From Oncomelania hupensis (taxonomy: Eukaryota > Mollusca > Gastropoda > Littorinimorpha > Pomatiopsidae), in contig CM072522.1 of the NCBI GenBank assembly GCA_036898135.1, forward strand, positions 4,483,491 through 4,547,490: a DNA stretch of 64,000 nucleotides, given 5' to 3'. Every line of letters begins with the position of its first letter. Positions within the stretch are counted from its first letter, which is position 1. Both the position numbers and the translations under genes were made by a program. Of this stretch, positions 53,986 through 64,000 are shown one piece after another. Below the pieces are notes generated by a model, which was not told the origin of the DNA, ran no database searches, and saw nothing but the letters and a program-made list of their open reading frames with translations.

Positions 53986-55455
53986 TACACATTCATACAA
54001 TACATTCATACAGCACATTTATACAGCACATTTATACCGCACATTTATACCGCACATTCATACAGCACATTTATACAGCACATTCAAGCAGCACATTCAT
54101 ACAGCACATTTATGCAGCACATTCATACAGCACATTTATACCGCACATTCATAAACCACATTTATGCAGCACATTCATGCAGCACATTTATACAGCACAT
54201 TCATACAGCACATTCATACAGCACATTCATACAACACATTCATACAACACGTTCATACAGCACATTCATACAGCACATTTATACAACACATCAATACAGC
54301 ACATTCATACAGCACATTCATACAGCACATTTATACAGCAAATACATACAACACATTTATACATCACATTTATACAGCACATTTATACAACACATTCATA
54401 CAGCACATTCATACAGCACATTTATACAGCACATTTATACAACACATTCATACACCACATTCATACAGCACATTCATAAAGCACATTTATACAGCACATT
54501 TACACAGCACATTCATGCAACACATTTATACAGCACATTCATACAGCACATTTATACAGCACATTTATACAGCACATTTATACAACACATTCATACAACA
54601 CATTCATACAGCACATTCATAAAGCACATTTATACAGCACACTCATACAGCACATTTACACCGCACAATTTCATGCAACACATTTATACAACACATTCAT
54701 ACAGCACATTTATACAGCACCTTTATACAGCACATTGATACAACACATTTATACAGCACATTTATACAGCACATTCATACAACACATTAATACAGCACAT
54801 TCATAGAGCACAATTATACTCTCATTCATACTGCACATTTATACAGCACATTTATACAGCACAGTTATACAGCGCATTTATACAGCACATTTATACAACA
54901 CATTTATAAAGCACATTCATACAACCCATTTATACAACACATTTATACAGCACATTTATACATCACATTCATACATCACATTTATACAGCACATTTATAC
55001 AGCACATTTATACAACAGATTTATACAGCACATTCATACAACACATTTATACAACACATTTATACAGCACCTTTATACAACACATTTATAAAGAACATTT
55101 ATACAGCACATTTATACAACATATTTATACAGCACATTCATACCACACATTTATACAACACATTTATACAGCACATTTATACAGCACATTTTTACAGCAC
55201 ATCTATACAGCACATTTTTACAGCACATTCATACAGCACATTCATTTAGCACATTCATTCAGCACATTCATGCAGCACATTCATGCAGCACATTCTTGCA
55301 GCACATTCATGCAGCACATTCATGCAGCACATTTATGCAGCACATTGATACAGCACATTCATACAACACATTCATACAGCACATTCATGCAACACATTCA
55401 TACAGCACATTTATACAGCACATTCATACAGCACATTCATACAGCACATTTATAC
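53986..55455. repeat. 13-bp minisatellite, block 1
   Basis: About 110 units of CACATTTATACAG / CACATTCATACAG, with variants (ATGCAG, ATACAA). 13 is not a multiple of 3, so each frame encodes the same 13-residue cycle over 39 bases and all three frames can be open. These are not genes. Confidence 0.95.
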
Positions 55456-56144
55456 AGAATGATGAAGATGATGATGATTGAAGATGATGATTGATGATGA
55501 TAAATGATGATGATGATTGATGATGATGATTGATGATGATGATTGATGATGATGATTGATGATGATAATTGATAATGATGATTGCTGATGATGATTGCTG
55601 ATGATGATTGATGATAATGATTGATGATGATGATTGATGATGATTGATGATGATGATGATGATGATGATTATGATGATGATGATGATGATTGATGATGAT
55701 TGATGATGATGATGATGATGATTGATGATGATGATGATGATTGATGATGATGATTGATGATGATTATGATTAATAATGATGATTGATGATAATGATGATG
55801 ATTGATGATGATTGCTGATGATGATGATGATCGTGATGATGATCGTGATGATGATGATGATGATGATGATATTGATGATGATTGATGATGATTATGATGA
55901 TGATGATGATGATGATTGATGATGATGATGATGATGATGATGATAATGATTAATGATGATGATTGATGATGATGATTGATGATGATGATGATTGTCGATG
56001 ATGATTGATGATGATGATGATTGATGATTGATGATGATGATTGATGATGATGATTGATGATGATGATTGATGATGATGATGATGATTGACGATGATGATG
56101 ATTTACGATGATGATGATGATGATGATGAATGATGAATAATGAT

Positions 56145-56190
<46 letters not shown>

Positions 56191-57358
56191 AATTGATGAT
56201 GAGGATTGATGATGAGGATTGATGATGATGATTGATGATGATGATTGATGATGATAATTGATAATGATGATTGCTGATGATGATTGCTGATGATGATTGA
56301 TGATAATGATTGATGATGATGATTGATGATGATTGCTGATGATGATGATGATCGTGATGATGATCGTGATGATGATGATGATGATGATGATATTGATGAT
56401 GATTGATGATGATGATGATGATGATGATGATAATTGATGATGATGATGATGATGATGATAATGATTAATGATGATGATTGATGATGATGATTGATGATGA
56501 TGATGATTGTCGATGATGATTGATGATGATTATTGATGATGATGAAGATTGATGATTGATGATGATGATTGATGATGATGATTGATGATGATGATTGATG
56601 ATGATGATGATGATTGATGATGATGATTGATGATGATGATTGATGATGATGATTGATGATGATGATTAATGATGATTGATGATGATGATGATTGATGATG
56701 ATGATTGATGATAATTGATGATAATTGATAATGATGATGATGATGATTGTCGATGATGATTGATGATGATTATTGATGATGATGAAGATTGATTATGATG
56801 ATGATGATTGATGATTGATGATGATTGATGATTGATGATGATGATTGATGATGATGATTGATGATGATGATTGATGATGATGATGATGATTGATGATGAT
56901 GATTGATGATGATGATTGATGATGATTATTGATGATGATGAAGATTGATGATGATGATGATGATTGATTGATGATGATGATTGATGATGATGATTGATGA
57001 TGATTAATGATGATAATTGATAATGATGATTGATGATGATGATTGATGATGATGATTGATGATGATGATTGATGATGATTGATGATGATGATGATTGATG
57101 ATGATGATTGATGATAATTGATGATAATTGATAATGATGATTGATGAAGATGATTGATGATGATTGATGATGATGATTGATGATGATGAAGATTGATGAT
57201 GATGATGATTGATGATGATTGATGATGATGATTGATGATGATGATTGATGATGATTGATGATGATGATTGATGATGATGAAGATTGATGATGATGATGAT
57301 GATTGATGATGATGATTGATGATGATGATGATTAATGATGATGATGATTGATGATGAT

Positions 57359-57405
<47 letters not shown>

Positions 57406-57742
57406 GATGATGATGATGATGATGATGATTGATGATGATGATTGATTATAATTGATGATGATGATTGATGAAGATGATTGATGATGATGATTGATGATGA
57501 TTGATGATGATTGATGATGATGATTGATGATGATGATTGATGATGATTGATGATGATGATGATGATTATGATGATGATGATGATGATTGATGATGATTGA
57601 TGATGATGATGATGATGATTGATGATGATGATGATGATTGATGATGATGATTGATGATGATTATGATTAATAATGATGATTGATGATAATGATGATGATT
57701 GATGATGATTGCTGATGATGATGATGATCGTGATGATGATCG

Positions 57743-57773
<31 letters not shown>

Positions 57774-58300
57774 ATTGATGATGATTGATGATGATTATGA
57801 TGATGATGATGATGATGATTGATGATGATGATGATGATGATGATAATGATTAATGATGATGATTGATGATGATGATTGATGATGATGATGATTGTCGATG
57901 ATGATTGATGATGATGATGATTGATGATTGATGATGATGATTGATGATGATGATTGATGATGATGATTGATGATGATGATGATTGACGATGATGATGATT
58001 TACGATGATGATGATGATGATGATGAATGATGAATAATGATTGATGATGATGATGATGATGATGCTGATGATGATGATGATGATCATAATTGATGATGAG
58101 GATTGATGATGATGATTGATGATGATGATTGATGATGATGATTGATGATGATAATTGATAATGATGATTGCTGATGATGATTGCTGATGATGATTGATGA
58201 TAATGATTGATGATGATGATTGATGATGATTGCTGATGATGATGATGATCGTGATGATGATCGTGATGATGATGATGATGATGATGATATTGATGATGAT

Positions 58301-58332
<32 letters not shown>

Positions 58333-59265
58333 GATGATGATGATGATGATGATAATGATTAATGATGATGATTGATGATGATGATTGATGATGACGATGA
58401 TTGTCGATGATGATTGATGATGATTATTGATGATGATGAAGATTGATGATTGATGATGATGATTGATGATGATGATTAATGATGATGATTGATGATGATG
58501 ATGATGATTGATGATGATGATTGATGATGATGATTGATGATGATGATTGATGATGATGATTGATGATGATTGATGATGATGATGATTGATGATGATGATT
58601 GATGATAATTGATGATAATTGATAATGATGATGATGATGATTGTCGATGATGATTGATGATGATTATTGATGATGATGAAGATTGATTATGATGATGATG
58701 ATTGATGATGATGAAGATTGATGATTGATGATGATTGATGATTGATGATGATGATTGATGATGATGATTGATGATGATGATTGATGATGATGATGATGAT
58801 TGATGATGATGATTGATGATGATTATTGATGATGATGAAGATTGATGATGATGATGATGATGATTGATTGATGATGATGATTGATGATGATGATTGATGA
58901 TAATTGATAATGATGATTGATGATGATGATTGATGATGATGATTGATGATGATGATTGATGATGATTGATGATGATGATGATTGATGATGATGATTGATG
59001 ATAATTGATGATAATTGATAATGATGATTGATGAAGATGATTGATGATGATTGATGATGATGATTGATGATGATGAAGATTGATGATGATGATGATTGAT
59101 GATGATTGATGATGATTGATGATGATTGATGATGATGATTGATGATGATGATTGATGATGATTGATGATGATGATTGATGATGATTAAGATTGATGATGA
59201 TGATGATGATTGATGATGATGATTGATGATGATGATGATTAATGATGATGATGATTGATGATGAT

Positions 59266-59349
<84 letters not shown>

Positions 59350-59586
59350 GATGATGATGATGATGATTAATAATGATGATTGATGATGATGATGATTGAT
59401 GATTGATAATGATGATGATGATGATGATGATGATTGATGATGATGATGATGATGATGATGATTGATGATGATTGATGATGATGATTGATGATGATGATGA
59501 TTGATGATGATTGATGATGATGATTGATGATGATGATTGATGATGATTGATGATGATGATGATGATGATAATGATGATGATGATCG

Positions 59587-59645
<59 letters not shown>

Positions 59646-59771
59646 GATGATGATTAATGATGATGATTGCTGATGATGATTAATGATGATGATTGATGAT
59701 GATGATTGATAATGATGATTGATGATGATGATTGATGATGATGATGATGATGATAATGATGATGATGATCG

Positions 59772-59803
<32 letters not shown>

Positions 59804-59838
59804 GATGATGATTAATGATGATTGATGATGATGATGAT

Positions 59839-59885
<47 letters not shown>

Positions 59886-59992
59886 GATGATGATTGATGA
59901 TGATGATGATTGATGAAGATGATTGATGATGATGATTGATGATGATGATTGATGATGAAGATTGATAATGATGATTGATGATGATGATTGAT
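55456..59992. repeat. TGATGAT-type satellite with 1.9-kb higher-order repeat
   Basis: GAT runs are broken by TGATT at irregular spacing. Marker variants repeat: GATCGTGATGATGATCGTG at 55831, 56352, 57728 and 58249, that is 521 bases apart within a pair and 1897 between pairs. ATTGTCGATG occurs at 55991 and 57891. So a unit of about 1.9 kb is duplicated. Confidence 0.95.
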
Positions 59993-60004
59993 ACAAAATC
60001 ATGA

Positions 60005-60255
60005 ATCATCATCATTAATCATCATCATCAATCATCATCATCAATCATCATCATCAATCATCATCATCATCATCAATCATCATCATCAATCATCATCATT
60101 AATCATCATCATCAATCATCTTCATCAATCATCATCATCAATCTTCATCATCATCATCAATTAACATCATCAATCATCATCATCAATCATCATCATCAAT
60201 CATCATCATCAATCATCATCATCATCAATCATCTTCATCGTCAATGATCATCATT
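60005..60255. repeat. Inverted segment of the same satellite
   Basis: The orientation flips to ATCATCATCA after the 12-base spacer ACAAAATCATGA (59993-60004), making a fold-back of up to 250 bases per arm with the preceding array. Confidence 0.9.
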
Positions 60256-60685
60256 TATAAAGCACATTTATACAACACATTTATACAACACATTCATACA
60301 ACACATTCATACAACACATTTATACAGCACATTTATACAGCACATTTATGAAGCACATTTATACAACACATTTATACAACACATTCATACAACACATTCA
60401 TACAACACATTTATACAGCACATTTATACAGCACCTTCATACAACACATTCATACAAAAACTTCATACACCACATTCATACACCACATTCATACAGCACA
60501 GTTATAAAGCACATTCATGCAAAACATTCATACAGCACATTATAACACATTTATACATCACATTCATACAGCAAATTCATAGAGCACATTTATACAGCAC
60601 ACTCATACAAAACATTCATGGAGCACATTTATACAGCACATTTATACTGCACATTTATAAACACATTCATACATCACATTCATAC
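60256..60685. repeat. 13-bp minisatellite, block 2
   Basis: Same CACATTTATACAG-type units as block 1, in the same orientation, between two TGATGAT-type blocks. Confidence 0.95.
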
Positions 60686-60708
60686 ATCATGATGATGATG
60701 ATGATGAC

Positions 60709-60754
<46 letters not shown>

Positions 60755-61410
60755 GATGATGATGATTGATTATAATTGATGATGATGATTGATGAAGATG
60801 ATTGATGATGATGATTGATGATGATTGATGATGATTGATGATGATGATTGATGATGATTGCTAATGATGATTGATGATGATGATTGATGATGATGATTGA
60901 TGATGATGAATGATGATGATGATTGATGATGATTGATGAGGATGATGATGATAATGATGATTGATGATGATGATTGATGATGATGATTGATGATGATGAT
61001 GATTGATTATGATGATGATGATTGATGATGATGAAGATTGATGATTGATGATGATGATTGATGATGATGATGATTGATTATGATGATGATGATTGATGAT
61101 GATGAAGATTGATGATGATGATTGATGATGATGATGATTGATGATGATGATTGATAATGATGATTGATGATGATGATTGATGAAGATGATTGATGATGAT
61201 GATTGATGATGATGATGATTGATAATGATGATTGATGATGATGATTAATGATGATAATTGATTAATGATGATTGATGATGATGATTGATGAAGATGATTG
61301 ATGATGATTGATGATGATGATGATTGATGATGATGATGATTGATGATGATGAAGATTGATGCTGATGATGATGATTGATGATGATTGATGATGATGATTG
61401 ATGATGATGA
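60686..61410. repeat. TGATGAT-type satellite, last block
   Basis: Returns to the original orientation. It ends with GATGATGAGAGAGGCTGA, passing directly into the next repeat. Confidence 0.95.
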
Positions 61411-61550
61411 GAGAGGCTGAGAGAGGCTGAAAGAGGCTGAGGGAGGCTGAGATAGGCTGAGAGAGGCTGAGAGAGGGTGGTGGAGGCTGAGGGAGGCTGA
61501 GAGGGCGGCTGAGGGAGGCTGAGAGAGGCTGAGGGAGGCTGATGGAAGCC
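61411..61550. repeat. GAGAGGCTGA decamer repeat
   Basis: About 13 units of GAGAGGCTGA / GGGAGGCTGA. The sequence 61551-61770 after it holds a CT run (61657-61681) and no gene. Confidence 0.9.
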
Positions 61551-61770
61551 AAGGACGTCAACACCGTGGGACTATGGGGGAATAGAACCAAGGAGTGGAG
61601 ACGCCAGTCAGAGAGAGAGGAGTGAGTGTTTGAATTTGTTTTTAATAACATTTTCTTCTCTCTCTCTCTCTCTCTCTCTCTGTCCTTCGTTCTATTCTCT
61701 TCACCTTAGCCTCCCTTTATCTTCGCTGAGTAGCCTCCCTTTATCTTCGCTGAGAGGGAAAAAACCAATC

Positions 61771-62517
61771 AATATTCAAAGTACATGTTGTTCATCAGAG
61801 TGTGGTACTAATATATTATGTATTCGTCATTCACCAAAGTGATTTAGACATTGATACACAAATAACTATAAAACATACTTTCTTTATACAATAGTTATTT
61901 TGAAAATACATAACGGATGAATAAATACAACTTTTTGTGAGTTGTAGTATCTTAATGTTTTTCTTTTAAATTTTTAGTAAAAAGTTAGTCATTGCAGTTA
62001 AAAGGAATGAGCAGTAAAAAATAACACTTCCATAAGCAAGAAATAATTTATCTAAATTTTGTTCTTAATGAATTTAACTAATAAATTTAAGAACAAAATT
62101 TTGTATGCTAACAACAGGTCTTGAAAATCCAACATTTAGCCATCAATATTCAAAGTACATGTAGTTCATCAGAGTGTGGTACTAATATATTATGTATTCG
62201 TCATTCACCAAAGTGATTTAGACATTGACACACAAATAACTATAAATAAAACTTTCTTTATACAATAGTTATTTTGAAAATACATAACGGATGAATAAAT
62301 ACAACTTTTTGTGAGTTGTAGTATCTTAATGTTTTTCTTTTAAATTTTTAGTAAAAAGTCAGTCATTGCAGTTAAAAGGAATGAGCAGTAAACAAAATAA
62401 CACTTCCATAAGCAAGAAATAATTTATCTAAATTTTGTTCTTAATGAATTTAACTAATAAATTTAAGAATAAAATTTTGTATGCTAACAACAGGTCTTGA
62501 AAATCCAACAATTAGCT
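61771..62517. repeat. 374-bp tandem duplication with internal hairpin
   Basis: Copies 61771-62144 and 62145-62517 are nearly identical. Each holds an AAATTTTGTTCTTAA...TTAAGAACAAAATTT hairpin (arms 62054-62068 and 62087-62101 in copy 1; one mismatch in copy 2). No coding content. Confidence 0.9.
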
Positions 62518-62711
62518 AATTTGGGGTGAATAGTTATATTTTTGTAAAACCGAGTTATTCTATTCTGTTAATTCCTCCCTTAGTTGATATATTCAAAGCA
62601 CATTTTTTGCCTCTCGTTCTGTACAGTCAAAAACCAGACTGTGATGTATTCTTCTTCTTCTTCTTCTTCTTCTCGCAATGACAATTTAAATTTTATGAGT
62701 TTGTGTTTTTT

Positions 62712-62750
62712 TCAATTTATATATATATATATATATATATATAAATTGAA
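62712..62750. repeat. AT palindrome at the border of the duplicated block
   Basis: TTTCAATTTATA(TA)n TATAAATTGAAA folds on itself perfectly. The duplicated block begins about 10 bases to its right. The corresponding place on the left is hidden by the N gap. Confidence 0.85.
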
Positions 62751-62759
62751 AATATATAT

Positions 62760-63708
62760 ACGGTGAATAGGTATATCTATAGGCTTAGCATAACTAATGT
62801 CAGTTTGACAACTATGCACAATTTCCTGGCTTATCTTGTGCACTGTCACAAGTGTTTAGTAAACAAACTCTTGCGGTTGTATGAATGAGCGCAATAATAT
62901 GGTTATGTGTATTTGTGCTTGTGTATATGTACATAGTTATTTAGAGGATATTGCAGGATAAAGGACAATGAGGATTTGACAACTACATTTTTGCCAGTGT
63001 GATATTAAGAGCACTTTACTCAAAATGATATGTTTCTGATTGATTGATTTATTGTTGCTTTAGGTCCAGCGGACTCTTCCGAGCCAAATCAGGACCGTGA
63101 TATGTTTCTAAATACTGCTCTGATAATATGAATGAGCTCAATAACATGATTTTGAGCATGTGTGTATATACATTGTTTTCAGTGCAATACCAAAAACACT
63201 TTGATTAAAATGTCGTAGGTCTGACTGCTGTTGTGGTCCTTTTTTTTAACTTTTTTTTTTTTACTTTATTTATTTTTAGTTATTTATTTATTTTATTATT
63301 ATTATACTAATTGTTATTATTACTTTATTTTTAATTTTATTTTAGTACATCCTTTTGTAATGTTGTCTTTTCTGATTTTTTTTCTAATATGTGAATCATA
63401 AGTGTGTGTGTGTAAAGTTCTGAATAGTTTTGAAATCATGTTTGTAGCAATGTCTATCTGTTCCTTGCAAAATGTTAATGTTGGCATGAGTTCAAAGCCT
63501 ATCATAATCCTAACCGAAATGCAATAAGAGCTTGAAAATCATCACTACCTTATTTCATTTTGCATCAACTATGGTAGTTAAAATAAGTTTGTATTATTGT
63601 TGGTTTTTTTTAAGCTTACTGGTGTGAAACAAACGGAATAATAAATAATTGTATTGTAACAGTACTAAATTTGATCATTGTTCATTGTCAGTGTGTGTAA
63701 AAACACAT

Positions 63709-63764
<56 letters not shown>

Positions 63765-64000
63765 CAGTCAACCCGAACCTATCATTGATATAGTCCCAGT
63801 ATGTTGGCCCCTCTCAACGCAACTCGTTGGCGGCTACCCTCGATGACTGCCTTTCGTAACGTTGACTCGCTTGTAGAAGTTGAACCCTTGGCTACGGCGT
63901 GAATCCCAACTTGGCCCCCAAAATGTTACACTCCGTTTGATGTTGGTGTTTTCTATCAGTATTTGATTCAGCCCCAATGCTGAATTCCTGATAAGGTGTA
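62760..64000. repeat. Duplicated block, copy 2
   Basis: See 52161-53481. It includes the 34-base module at 63063-63096, a shorter (CT)n (63714-63762), the primer-site-like CTTGGCCCCCAAAA and the first about 80 bases of the TGTTAC LTR. It runs off the window. Confidence 0.95.

Noticed and set aside
54112..54738. 208-codon plus-strand frame of QHIHTAHSYSTF-type repeats
   Set aside because: Product of the 13-bp minisatellite. All three frames give the same peptide cycle, which is expected without coding.
57566..58087. 173-codon minus-strand frame rich in Ile/Ser/His, and similar ones at 59367-60002 and 61262-61651
   Set aside because: Pure translations of the TGATGAT satellite, with no start context, domain or codon bias.
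55456..61410. Possible CRISPR-like array
   Set aside because: There are no unique spacers between repeats; it is a simple satellite in a eukaryotic context.

Overview
The window looks like repeat-dense nuclear DNA of a marine invertebrate, most likely a lophotrochozoan and plausibly a gastropod or other mollusc. This is inferred from AT-rich sequence, GT/AG-bounded exons of animal type, several non-LTR retrotransposon families, tRNA-derived SINEs, long CT/TA/ATT microsatellites and a 500-base run of N typical of a scaffold gap. No bacterial gene organisation, CRISPR array or operon is present.

Host genes appear only as scattered exons. (a) A PHD-like zinc-finger exon at 553-838 is followed by an 84-base exon at 1137-1220; an identical copy of that exon lies at 15574-15657. 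(b) Phase-1 exons between 6907 and 11136 belong to a zinc-finger gene or pseudogene with serially duplicated exons. (c) An LDL-receptor class A domain gene fragment has four phase-compatible exons between about 29531 and 32389. (d) A broken BED-like finger ORF lies at 13664-13843.

Most of the rest is mobile DNA, much of it nested. Four minus-strand copies of one RTE-like LINE lie at 1223-4171, 7818-9669, 15751-19166 and 33116-34180. Copy 1 sits at the donor splice site of the duplicated exon with a 10-bp target duplication. Copy 2 carries a SINE-like insertion. Copy 3 is split by a 1781-bp terminal-inverted-repeat element with a 9-bp target duplication. A nearly complete CR1-like LINE (about 21000-25064) has ORF1 and ORF2 in the same frame, separated by one TGA. 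An L2-like LINE (34190-37068, minus) is interrupted by a Rex1-like LINE. An I-like LINE (37070-49607, plus) has an ORF1 combining zinc knuckles with an SGNH esterase, and is split by a 7.0-kb LTR retrotransposon.

That LTR element (41086-48110) is the most notable object. Its LTRs are almost identical, it has a 5-bp target duplication, and its pol domains run protease, integrase zinc finger, RT start, RNase H, with RNase H last. This is the copia-like order reported for the Gmr1 group of Gypsy elements. The integrase core and the RT core both appear to be missing, yet the 681-codon frame stays open, which suggests a non-autonomous derivative. A solo LTR (26785-28880), a mariner-like MITE (28904-29300), two tRNA-derived SINEs and several L2-like 3' tails complete the mobile fraction.

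From 51661 rightward the window holds a gap, a sequence block repeated at an offset of 10599 bases (52161 and 62760), a minus-strand LTR, and about 7.4 kb of satellite. The satellite has a 13-bp minisatellite in two blocks, TGATGAT-type arrays with a 1.9-kb higher-order repeat, and a 250-bp stretch in inverted orientation.
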